DNA of 64,000 nucleotides from Syngnathus acus. Taxonomy: Eukaryota; Chordata; Actinopteri; Syngnathiformes; Syngnathidae. The translations under genes and the position numbers were made by a program. The DNA lies in NCBI RefSeq assembly GCF_901709675.1, contig NC_051106.1, positions 6,708,001 through 6,772,000 on the forward strand, given 5' to 3'. Position 1 is the stretch's first letter. Each line of letters begins with the position of its first letter. The notes under the pieces were generated by a model. The model was not told the origin of the DNA, did not search any database, and saw nothing but the letters and a program-made list of their open reading frames with translations. Below, piece after piece: positions 1 to 7,899 of this stretch.

Positions 1-1143
1 CTGTGCCAGGTGACATGTTGGTGCAAAGCTTCATCATTGCACCCATTTTGTCTCCCGTGTCATAAAGGGCGGGGTGGCAAGGAGAGGAAAAAAAAAAAGT
101 GTTAATGGGATTATAGAGGGTTGTGCACATTTGGCTCCCTCCCTTCCTGTCTCCTAGAGGAATGCCTGACTTCTGACTACACAGCTCTTTTAAAGCAAAT
201 GTAAGCTCGCCCATAAAAGAGCTGTTAAGGTCTTGGCAGCTCGCCTCTTGCCATCTCTGAATATGTGGGCTGATACATGGGAGGAAACAGCGTGCAGCAT
301 TCCAGGCCATCACAGTTTATTGAATTTACATTTCTAAATTCTTAAAACGAGAATTGATATAATACAACTGCCCCCAACAAAAAAAAAATCCCCCAAGTTC
401 TCTTTCCTTGTATTTTCATTGGCCTTTGTCTTCATGCACGGCCACCATGTTGTTTTCCTAGTTTGATTGCCAAGCTAATTGCCCCAATAAAAGCTTTACA
501 TTGCGGTTCACAGAGGAGAAAGGACTGCAGACTCATGCAGCTAAGGATGGAGTCCTCCTTTAGCAGGCCTAGCCTGACCTCTTGTGGTTCTAAAACAACA
601 ATCACTTTCCCTTTCAACCGCCCATTCCACTTCCATAAAGATCCACTAACATCAATAATTTAATAAACACATAATTAAATAAATAATAGATATTCAAATG
701 CTGGAGATTAGGTGTTCATTTGGGACGCATTTGTTCAATATCAAAAAAAGATTAACTTTGTTTCCAATAAAACGGACGGACACGAGTCAAAGGTGAGTGT
801 TATACGACCTTTTAAAAGTGCCTGGAAAAGTGAGGGACATTGCAAACTTCCTGATTTTTTTTTTTTTTTTTTAAGTGTATAAAAAAACCAAGTAGTCAAA
901 TGACACCAAATAGGGAAGTGTTGCAACACAAACTTTATTTCCCTAAAGTTTTCAAAAACAACAAAAACACACAAACTACTCTTATCAACAAGCTTCTCTA
1001 ATCATTTTCATTCTAGTCATGATCATTCGCAGGACTCTTTTTTTTTTTTTTTTTTCTCAGTCCTATTTAGCATGTTCTTGATTTAAAAACAATGTATTTG
1101 AAATTTGTGTTTGTATCAATTTTTCATGAGCAGCCAGACCTAC
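1..1143. other. AT-rich intergenic sequence, no supported gene
   Basis: This stretch is AT-rich and holds homopolymer runs, including about 18 T at 855-872 and a second T run near 1038-1055. AATAAA-like motifs cluster near 655-690. A minus-strand open frame at 432-617 has no recognisable domain, and I could not build an exon model around it. It may be flanking or intronic DNA of a gene to the left. Confidence 0.5.
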
Positions 1144-1405
1144 CTTTGCTTTCTTCACACTTGGATACTACATGTACTAACTTGTTCATCTCAATGATTT
1201 AAATAGTTATGGGTTCCGTAGAGCAATCACATTTCAAATAAGCGTAACGTCCGGGAAATCTCTGATATCGGGGAATGTGGACATCAATAAAATTAAAAGC
1301 CATACTTGAATGTGAAGTCAGAGTAAAACCCCCAGATGTCTCCAGCATGGGCGTGTCTTCTTCAATTTGGTCGTTGCACCAATGTGGGATTTCCCAAGAA
1401 GACAT
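1144..1405 (-). other. Possible first exon of an unrecognised minus-strand transcript, containing a 68-codon ORF
   Basis: An ATG at 1405 in fair context (aaaATGt) opens a 68-residue frame starting MSSWEIPHW and ending with TAA at 1199. In the same frame after the stop there is a second ATG (MNKLVHVV...). The sequence then runs into a good splice donor, AAAG|gtaggt, with the exon ending at 1144. One reading is a 5' exon with a long upstream ORF followed by the real start codon. Another is a decayed coding exon with an in-frame stop. I do not recognise either peptide and found no matching downstream exon to the left. It would be head-to-head with the proposed first exon of ptafr. Confidence 0.25.
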
Positions 1406-1459
1406 TTTGCACCTCCCTCTTTATGATAGTCGACGCTCGCCTTGTCTTTGACCGACACT

Positions 1460-1503
1460 TCCAGACACGCCGATAACACACAGAGAAGACAGACCAAGTG
1501 AGG
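1460..1503 (+). other. ptafr: Candidate 5' non-coding exon of ptafr (left edge uncertain)
   Basis: The sequence GTGAGG|gtaagtc at 1503/1504 is close to an ideal donor (AG|GTAAGT). It lies about 680 bp upstream of the ptafr coding exon, which itself begins just after a clear acceptor. PAF receptor genes in other vertebrates have non-coding 5' exons spliced to a single coding exon. The transcription start cannot be read from the sequence, so the left boundary is a guess. Confidence 0.35.
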
Positions 1504-1857
1504 GTAAGTCAGCAGCCGTGGACGGTTTTCTACATCTTTTTTTTTTTGTGTGCTTTAAAATCAGATTACTTGTCAAGAAATAATGTACATTTGGATTTGA
1601 GTAAATTTGATTACATTTGATATTTAACAGCTAACATCTGGCAGTTTTTCTAGCGTTAGAAAACTTCTACAAGAGAAAAACGATTTAGCTAATGCACGCT
1701 TTTAGATCTTTAACCAGAAGCAGACATAATTGCGCAATCAGATTTCTTTCTCCCCCATATATCAATGTAAGATATTTGCGCCTTGACTCACTGATTTTTA
1801 TCAAGATAAACAAAAACTCTTGGCTTCCGCTTCACACGTTCTCACTTTCGTTCACAG

Positions 1858-1903
1858 TTGAAGGGCGAGCAGACACAACTGGGGCCACATGCAAGAAACC
1901 ATG
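1858..1903 (+). other. ptafr: Candidate second 5' exon of ptafr, possibly coding for a short N-terminal extension
   Basis: An acceptor (tttcgttcacag) precedes 1858 and a donor CATG|gtaaaa follows 1903, giving a 46-nt exon. Joined to the acceptor at 2180/2181, its last five codons (ATG at 1889 to ATG at 1901) read in frame into ptafr as M-Q-E-T-M-I-E-M-E-I. An in-frame TGA lies at 1859-1861. The ATG at 1901 has A at -3, and the ATG at 2187 has G at -3 and +4, so either could be used. The exon is inferred from splice sites only. Confidence 0.4.
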
Positions 1904-2186
1904 GTAAAACTTCCTTTTTAACGAATTTCTTCACTTCTCGTGTCTCATCTTAAGTTTGCTCTGACGTGCGCCGGTTACGTAATCACAGACCCGTTGTGAA
2001 AATCACACCAAGTGGAGCTCAGTGATAAAACGCGATTAGGATTCGTTACACCTCCCTTTCTGTTTGGGCTTTGAAAGGTGAGGATGAATTGGAATTCAAA
2101 TTCATCTGTTTCTCGAGACTTCCTTCAAAATTTGCTCGATGTGTCGAATATCTGATTGATTGATGTCTTGTCTCCTGTAGATAGAA

Positions 2187-3353
2187 ATGGAGATCCCCAC
2201 TACAGAAATCCCAGCGAGAGTCACCACTCTGCGCTTTACAGCTAGCAATGACTCCAACTTCCTGGACTCGCCTTTTCGTTATCAGCTTTTCCCCGCCGCC
2301 TATGGCATCATCTTCATCGTGGGCCTCTTTGCCAACATTTATGTGCTCTTTGTGCTGCGCTGCCTTCGGGAAGCTAAAGCCATGGGGGAAATTCGGATCT
2401 ACATGACCAACCTGACCATCGCCGATCTCCTTTTTGTTTGCGCCCTCCCCTTCTGGATCGGTTATTACAGCCGCCAAGGCACGTGGGTCTACAAAGACTT
2501 CCTGTGCCGACTGACCGGCTCCTTGTTCTTCATCAACACCTACTGCTCCATCCTCTTCCTTTGCGCCATCAGCGTCAACCGGTACTGGGCGGTCACCCGG
2601 CCTCTAGACGCGGCCTCGTCAGACCACAGGCGCCGCGGAATTGTCGTTTGCGTGGTCATCTGGTTGGCGACCATCTCCATGGCTATTCCCTTTCTGGCCA
2701 ACCCGGGCACCAACCAGGACGGGAACGTCACCCGCTGCTTCGAGGGCTACCACAACGGGGACGACTCATCCAAAAGGGCTGTGGCCGCCACGCATTTCGC
2801 AATCATCGGACTGTTTTTTGTCGTTTTCGCACTGGTGGTGGTGTGTAACCTTCTCATCGCCCGAGCTTTGTTTTCCCAAGACGCTCCTCAGTCCGAGCTC
2901 AAGTCCGGAACGATTTTATCCAGGAAGTCCACTATGACACTCTCATCCAGGAGGCCCACTGGGGTGAAACGCAGGGCTGTGCAGATGCTCATGGCGGTGG
3001 TCGGTGTATTCGTCCTGTGCTTCCTGCCTCATCACGTAGTCCAAGGCTTCTGGACCTTGGCGGTGCTGCAGATCCAAAAGGGATGGGGCCACGTGGACTG
3101 GGATGGCGAGACCGTGCAGATGCTCAATGATGCGCATCAGATCACATTGCTTCTCATGGGCCTCAACTGCATTCTGGATCCGGTGGTGTACTGTTTTGCC
3201 ACTCGCAAATTTCGACGGTTCATCATGGCTCACATCAAGACACTGGCCAGGGGCGAGAGCTGCTCCCACACCGTTACCTCACAGATATCTTTAGACAGTC
3301 GGCACCAGAGCCAGAGATTTCCCGATGAGGTCATCCAGCCAGATCTCAACTGA
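2187..3353 (+). CDS. ptafr: Platelet-activating factor receptor (class A GPCR)
   Basis: This plasma-membrane receptor for the phospholipid PAF signals through G proteins in leukocytes and other cells. The 388-residue frame has seven membrane segments and many PAF-receptor landmarks: FRYQLFP before TM1, NLTIADLLF in TM2, LFFINTYCS in TM3, NRYWAVTRP in place of DRY, VTRCFE in ECL2, CFLPHHVVQ in TM6, NDAHQITL at TM7 and DPVVYCF in place of NPxxY. Cys107 and Cys184 should form the TM3-ECL2 disulfide. N21 (NDS) and N180 (NVT) are glycosylation sequons. Human PTAFR is 342 residues; the extra length here is an N-terminal extension, a Ser-rich insertion in ICL3 (about residues 232-258) and a longer tail. 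An acceptor (tctcctgtag) ends at 2180, so this is probably the last exon. The NRY and DPxxY variants match the mammalian receptor. Confidence 0.97.
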   Translation: MEIPTTEIPARVTTLRFTASNDSNFLDSPFRYQLFPAAYGIIFIVGLFANIYVLFVLRCLREAKAMGEIRIYMTNLTIADLLFVCALPFWIGYYSRQGTWVYKDFLCRLTGSLFFINTYCSILFLCAISVNRYWAVTRPLDAASSDHRRRGIVVCVVIWLATISMAIPFLANPGTNQDGNVTRCFEGYHNGDDSSKRAVAATHFAIIGLFFVVFALVVVCNLLIARALFSQDAPQSELKSGTILSRKSTMTLSSRRPTGVKRRAVQMLMAVVGVFVLCFLPHHVVQGFWTLAVLQIQKGWGHVDWDGETVQMLNDAHQITLLLMGLNCILDPVVYCFATRKFRRFIMAHIKTLARGESCSHTVTSQISLDSRHQSQRFPDEVIQPDLN

Positions 3354-3850
3354 CTCGAACACACCCAAGTGACGGCTTGGGTTACGCCGGGAGGTCCTGT
3401 GTTGTCTACCCAAGCCGTACAGCTATTTTCTGGACTGCTTGTCCTGGGGCGGGCCCATCCCGTCTGACTCCGAGTCATTGGAGGTCTGCAGCCTGGACTT
3501 GTCGTTAGCTAATCACAAGGCACATATAGACAGACAACCTTCCACGCTCACATCCACACCGTCAGAGTGGGAACTGGAACAACTGTGCTTGGACCGAACT
3601 CAGACCACTACATCATCGGCGACTCTTCTTCTGTGGCCATGTGAAAACAATTTTGAAATTTGTTAGGTTAAAAAAACAGTCTGATAAGTTAGATCGGATA
3701 AACATTCCTGATTTTGAAGACCCTGCAGAGATTCGGATGACACGACAACACAGAAAGGCTGAAAGCTGATTGGACCACCGTCCACATGAACTGCAGGCAG
3801 CCAAGAGAGACGCTATCAATTAAAGAGATTAGACTTCTGGGACTGAATTA
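3354..3850 (+). other. ptafr: Probable 3' UTR of ptafr
   Basis: Sequence after the TGA stop has no supported coding frame. An ATTAAA polyadenylation-signal variant lies at 3829-3834, followed by T-rich sequence near 3926-3950. The converging Ig-receptor gene appears to end near 4100 on the other strand, so the two genes are tail-to-tail with only a few hundred bases between them. Confidence 0.5.
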
Positions 3851-4116
3851 ATTCAATTTAAGACGAGAGTTGTGTTTGTAATAGTAGCAGAGAAAGCCCA
3901 GCTGCTCCTGACCAGAGCAACTGCTTTTTATTTATTTTATTTTTTTTTTAAACGTAGACTGAATTGCGCCAATCTGACTTCCTGCATCACGTATACACAG
4001 AAAAGAAGAAGTTTTGCAAGCAGAAGTTTGTGAGCTTCATTGGAAGTCTCAATCTTTGTCTGACGATAATCCACCAAAAGAAACTGAAAAAAGTTCTCAA
4101 GTTAGTCATCTAGCTT

Positions 4117-4122
4117 TTTATT
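4117..4122 (-). terminator. Candidate polyadenylation signal of the Ig-receptor gene
   Basis: TTTATT on the plus strand reads AATAAA on the minus strand, about 200 bases past the stop codon of the Ig-receptor gene at 4318. It is the nearest canonical hexamer I noticed in a suitable place. Confidence 0.4.
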
Positions 4123-4317
4123 TTTACATGGCGTCAGCATTTCCCACCAAAACAGTAAGTTCTCAGGCTTTTGGAAACCGCGGGCCTACGTGTTATTTCA
4201 AAATGCTTGCGGTGTGTTCTTCCGCTAACCACAACTTGTGGACAGTAGTTAGTCAACAAGTGATTGTATAAGTTAGAGTTCCCATTCATCTAATCTATCG
4301 GCTTAATCAGATTCAAT

Positions 4318-4444
4318 TCATGGCAGAACTGAGTAGGTGCTGTCCGCAGTCACACTCGTAGGATCCAGATCTGTGTAGGCCAGGTTGGTGCTTGAGTAAT
4401 TCATGTACACGTGTCCGTCAGTCACCGTGTGAGGAAGACCTCCG
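4318..4444 (-). CDS. Ig receptor exon 6: ITIM-bearing tail and stop
   Basis: The exon follows acceptor tttacaccacag in phase 2 and ends with TGA at 4320-4318. It encodes the tail with tyrosines 193, 196, 203 and 217. LAYTDL and STYSVL both fit the ITIM pattern (S/I/V/L)xYxx(I/V/L). Ten residues separate the two YxxL units, inside the 6-12 range of an ITAM. Confidence 0.85.
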
Positions 4445-5817
4445 CTGTGGTGTAAATAAATACATAAATAAGTTTTAAATAATTTGTCTTGGTCCCATTT
4501 TTTTGTCACACAACCTTGGCATTTTCACAGGGATGTGTATTTTAAGAATTTTTTTTAAATAAAACCATAGTGAAAATATTTACATTAAAATGAAAATACA
4601 ATTTCAACACATACATTAAAGTGGAAGAAGCCTCTTTTTTTTTTTTTGTAATCTGTTCTGTGTAGCCGAACTAGTCAAAACACAGTTTTGGGTTCTTCCA
4701 CTTTAACTGTATGTGAAAAAAAAAAAAAAATAATAAAAACTTTTGCTCCTTACTTTGCTTCCTTTATGGCTCTTGGTAAACCTTGTAAAAAAAAAAAGTA
4801 TATTCCATATATTGCCTTTTTTTTCTTTTTGAAATTATTCTCGGTTATGCTAAATTGTACCTTTAGCTCCCGTGCTAGCAGCGCATCTCTTGTCTCTAAG
4901 TCCTTGCCATCCCAGCCAAAACATGACGGCGACATTCATTATCAAGGCCAAAAGAGAGAGAGCCAAGGCAGCTATTCCGATATTTGCTATAAAAAGAAAT
5001 AAATGGTTCAAATAAAAAAAGGTAGTTCAAATGTATGTCATATACATTTTGACTGACAAGAAGTAAATGAGGTCATGGCTAGAAAAGGTGTTACCGCAAA
5101 TGCTGAAACGTGTTTTGCAACTGTAAAATCAAATACAAGTATGAGTTGCAGCCTTTCCACACCAAATTAAGGAGATGATGGAAAATTATAAAATCAAGTC
5201 TGAAACGTGACCAGACTGTAATTCTTTAATAATAGAATTGTGCATTTCCTGATTGGGCCACCAACCTGTTGCATGAAGGGAGATGATAAAGACGGCGTGG
5301 CTGGAACTGACACTCTGACTTAGATTGCTTTGTGCCAAGCAGCGGTATAGTCCACTCTGCCGTGGCTCGCTCAGGGTGAGCTGGCCCCCCTTGGCCACTT
5401 TCTTCCACGTCTTTTGCTCCTCTCTTTGCCAGTGCCAGTTGTGAAAGGCCGGTGAGCTCGGTGCGCAGCAGCGCAGGCTGACCTTCTGACCCTCCGCCAC
5501 CGGGAAGGCCGGTGTGGCTGTCAACTGCAGAGCAGGGAGAGTGCCTTGTGCTGAGAAAAAAAAAGAAACTATATACTACTACATGCGGCTTTCTGAGCTG
5601 ACACGTTGAGAATAAATTGCCGATATCACTTGAGTTACGATGAGGTTTACCGTCCTCAATCGTGGCGCTTGTATTGGCGGCCGTCCGAGCAGGCTGGATA
5701 TCAACTGTCAACACGATGGCAAACTTGTGTATAAAAACAACGTTATATGGTACGATGCCGTTAAATGTTACCTGTACAGAAGACGTAGCATAAGAAGAGG
5801 CCGCGTGACAGGGTCAT
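4318..5817 (-). CDS. Single-Ig-domain leukocyte-type receptor with two ITIMs (six coding exons)
   Basis: I assembled six exons from GT-AG sites: 5817-5772, 5704-5651, 5550-5266, 4986-4861, 4781-4754 and 4444-4318. Intron phases agree throughout (1,1,1,1,2) and total CDS is 666 nt, giving 221 residues. Residues 1-15 form a short hydrophobic signal sequence. Residues 38-125 are one Ig domain with Cys61 and Cys104, Trp72/Trp74 and an SGLYRC motif. Residues 131-153 are a transmembrane helix without a charged residue. The tail has VYMNY (Y193; YxN, a possible Grb2 site), LAYTDL (Y203, ITIM) and STYSVL (Y217, ITIM). N26 and N109 are glycosylation sequons. The layout suggests an inhibitory immune-cell receptor acting through SHP phosphatases; the ligand is unknown. 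The tail recalls LAIR1 and G6b-B, but the Ig domain is too diverged for me to name an orthologue. A 28-bp cytoplasmic exon and phase-1 introns are typical of leukocyte Ig receptors. Confidence 0.85.
4609..4714. mobile_element. Small MITE-like element with terminal inverted repeats
   Basis: About 22 bp near 4609-4630 (containing TTAAAGTGGAAGAA or a close variant) are mirrored as the reverse complement at 4693-4714, with a T-rich centre. The element is about 106 bp and lies in intron 5 of the Ig receptor. No coding capacity. Family not identified. Confidence 0.5.
4754..4781 (-). CDS. Ig receptor exon 5: 28-nt cytoplasmic micro-exon
   Basis: An exon of only 28 nt lies between acceptor ttttttacaag and donor gtaagg. 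It enters in phase 1 and leaves in phase 2, which is what is needed to connect exon 4 to the tail frame. It encodes LPRAIKEA with split codons at both ends. Without it, exon 4 joins the tail exon out of frame. Confidence 0.7.
4861..4986 (-). CDS. Ig receptor exon 4: transmembrane segment
   Basis: This 126-nt phase 1-1 exon follows acceptor tttttatag and ends at donor AAAG|gtacaa. It encodes about 23 hydrophobic residues (IGIAALALSLLALIMNVAVM...) followed by basic residues (LRDKR), which gives the positive-inside topology of a type I protein. Without splicing at the donor, the frame meets TAG three codons later. Confidence 0.85.
5010..5272 (+). repeat. Left arm of a perfect 263-bp inverted repeat
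   Basis: Positions 5010-5272 are the exact reverse complement of 6187-6449; I compared them base by base and saw no mismatch. This arm is nearly all of intron 3 of the Ig receptor (4987-5265) plus the last 7 nt of exon 3. It is therefore the original copy, since it carries the splice context. Confidence 0.97.
5266..5550 (-). CDS. Ig receptor exon 3: immunoglobulin domain
   Basis: This 285-nt phase 1-1 exon follows a strong pyrimidine-rich acceptor (tttttctcag) and ends at donor AACAG|gttggt. It encodes one C2/I-type Ig fold with the conserved Cys pair, core Trp and the D-x-G-x-Y-x-C region in the form SGLYRC. Its last 7 nt lie inside the left arm of the perfect inverted repeat. Confidence 0.9.
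5651..5704 (-). CDS. Ig receptor exon 2: linker after the signal peptide
   Basis: This 54-nt phase 1-1 exon follows acceptor tgttgacag and ends at donor GACG|gtaaac. It encodes VDIQPARTAANTSATIED, with a glycosylation sequon (NTS). Small extra exons between signal-peptide and Ig exons are common in FcR- and KIR-like genes. Confidence 0.75.
5772..5817 (-). CDS. Ig receptor exon 1: signal peptide
   Basis: The exon starts at the ATG (5817-5815), encodes MTLSRGLFLCYVFCT plus one base, and ends at donor CAG|gtaac (phase 1). The hydrophobic core is short but fits a signal peptide completed by exon 2. Confidence 0.8.
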
Positions 5818-5864
5818 GCTGTTGGAAGTGTCGATCGGCACTGAGTCGGATCTCAGGTGAGGAT

Positions 5865-5904
5865 GGGGGAAGTGAGTTGAGCAAAGGGACGAGAGGGGAA
5901 GTTT
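5865..5904 (+). promoter_or_regulatory. Candidate PU.1/ETS sites upstream of the Ig receptor
   Basis: Two purine-rich ETS-type sites, GGGGGAAGTGAG (5865-5876) and AGAGGGGAAGTTT (5892-5904), lie 50-90 bp upstream of the minus-strand start codon. PU.1 sites close to the start are common in myeloid receptor genes that lack a TATA box. Motif reading only. Confidence 0.35.
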
Positions 5905-6186
5905 TGAGTTCCCTCACACGTGTTCCGTGATCAAACAAAAAATGGCTTTATCAGCGTTTTGACCCATCATATGTGTTTATCTTGTTACGCCCATATGGCT
6001 GAGATTTTTTGACTTGTGCTCACTAAGAATCGGAATTTGGACCGGAGGGGAGAGCTCAACATATTACAATGTGAAGTTAAGACAAATAGTCATGAAATTG
6101 TCATACGTGTGTACACATGTACAATCATTGTTCATCATCATTATTTCATGACTCATTACAGTTTGGTTCATTAGTCTGACAGGTTG

Positions 6187-6449
6187 GCAACAGGTTGGTG
6201 GCCCAATCAGGAAATGCACAATTCTATTATTAAAGAATTACAGTCTGGTCACGTTTCAGACTTGATTTTATAATTTTCCATCATCTCCTTAATTTGGTGT
6301 GGAAAGGCTGCAACTCATACTTGTATTTGATTTTACAGTTGCAAAACACGTTTCAGCATTTGCGGTAACACCTTTTCTAGCCATGACCTCATTTACTTCT
6401 TGTCAGTCAAAATGTATATGACATACATTTGAACTACCTTTTTTTATTT
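6187..6449 (-). repeat. Right arm of the inverted repeat: displaced, inverted copy of Ig-receptor intron 3
   Basis: This arm is identical to the reverse complement of 5010-5272 and lies about 370 bp upstream of the receptor start codon. It lacks the acceptor end of the intron and most of exon 3, so it has no coding role. The left junction has a small direct repeat (CAGGTTG-gcaa-CAGGTTGG), a possible microhomology footprint. The 914-bp spacer holds exons 1-3. Confidence 0.97.
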
Positions 6450-7020
6450 AGTTTTTTAACTAAATTAGTCTGCCTGTCCCAGATGTGCCACAGTCATGCC
6501 TGTTGACTCTCACATTGCCGCTAAGGCGTTTGTGTATGTGAACAAATGTCTTTTTTATGCCTCGCATGTGCTAATGATCATAAGTATCTGCAGGGAGCAG
6601 CGCCTGCATGTGAGATGTTGTCAGATAATAACTGAAATGTTTCGCTCGCAGAAAACATCACACTATATATATTCTTTTTTAATCAGATTTAATTTGAAAT
6701 AATCTACTAATCCGCATCAGAGCAAAAAAGATGCATAAAAAATATTCCTTTAGCAAAGATGCTTGTCAGTAAGCAAGTATACTTTTAGCCAGCAGAGGGC
6801 AGTCTTTACTTTTCTGTCAGCTTCCTTTGAGCTGTTCGGCTTGCTTGAGGGGAGGAGGTTTTCTGTTTTTGTTGTTGTTGCTGCTGGACTGACCAGGTAG
6901 TATAAGAACGCTGACAACAAAGCTTCTCTGCTCTGGCGAATAGGAAAGTAGGCTAGTAATTGGTATTAAGGAAGTATGATGACGTAATGCAGTACTGTTC
7001 ATCTTGACTGTTGGAAGATC
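6450..7020. other. Non-coding sequence upstream of the Ig receptor
   Basis: No exon or domain is recognisable. The sequence is AT-rich, with a CRE-like TGACGTAA near 6980. Confidence 0.5.
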
Positions 7021-7277
7021 TTAGCATATGTTAGCCTGGGTTGTTAGCGGAAGTTACGGAGAGTTTCCGCTGTATGTTTTTGTATTTTCTGTGTAGTTCT
7101 TTGCACTTGTAGTGCTTTGTTTTGCAATCTTTATCTGTAAAGTGTTTATTTGTAACGCTAACGTTGTAAAATGAGTTTGAGAAAAACAACACAGGTTTTC
7201 TACTTGTTCAGCTCGGTAGTTTAAACAAATAGTTTCGCGTTCACCCTGTGCGGTGCGAAAACGAGTAGCGGCTCGAC

Positions 7278-7409
7278 ATGGGAAATTGCAACAGCATGGA
7301 ACAACAACAAGAGGCCGGACAGCACTCGCTCGCGTCCAGATGGGCACTCTCTTTGCCATGCAGGAAATGGCACGGCGCTCTGTCATATTTCATCGTGGCA
7401 CAAAACTGA
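7278..7409 (+). other. Short ORF (43 aa) with an N-myristoylation-like start, unproven
   Basis: The frame opens MGNCNSMEQQQ and runs 43 residues to TGA. Gly2 followed by Cys4 and Ser6 fits a dual myristoylation/palmitoylation signal. ETS-like GCGGAAGTTA (near 7049) lies upstream. I know no homologue and saw no convincing donor within it, so chance is a serious alternative. Confidence 0.15.
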
Positions 7410-7899
7410 CACGATCATGCGCATGGCATCCCCTCGAACAGTGTAACGCTTCCGTCAAAATGATGTGAACAGTAGGAACCTAATGACCAGTGTTGAGTGC
7501 GTCTGGATGCATTTGCGCGGCCTGTTTCGTCCCACTACCCCACCGTGCAACCCTCAGCCCCGTGTTGAACAGATGTCGCGGGCAAGATGATACCATCCCA
7601 ACGCTGAGCGGGGGACAAATTACCACATGTGCGCACACACACACCCGATGCAAATATAACCTTCAGATTACAGATGGCCCCTATCAGAGATCGCCGGCTG
7701 GATTTGCAAAGAGGTAAATACTGTAGGGGTAATCCAACATGGAAGCCAGAGGGCCGCGGAATGGGCACCAGATGGTACTTATATATATATCTATGTGCGT
7801 GCGCTCGTGTCGCAGAAAATGTTAAGCGTGATCTGGATTATGTTTCGTGCGGCAAAGATGAATTTGCAGTGCATCACCTTGACCGCGCACGGTTTGTTT

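Noticed and set aside
432-617. 61-codon minus-strand frame that looks mildly protein-like
   Set aside because: No homologue recognised, and it could not be linked by splice sites to the exon-like ORF at 1144-1405.
2438-2848. Long open frames overlapping ptafr in other frames and on the minus strand (also 2046-2477, 2641-2937, 2943-3269)
   Set aside because: They are shadows of the GC-rich receptor exon and show no domain of their own.
5226-5714. 162-codon minus-strand frame across the Ig-receptor exons
   Set aside because: It reads the Ig exon in the wrong frame and runs through introns; the spliced model explains the region better.
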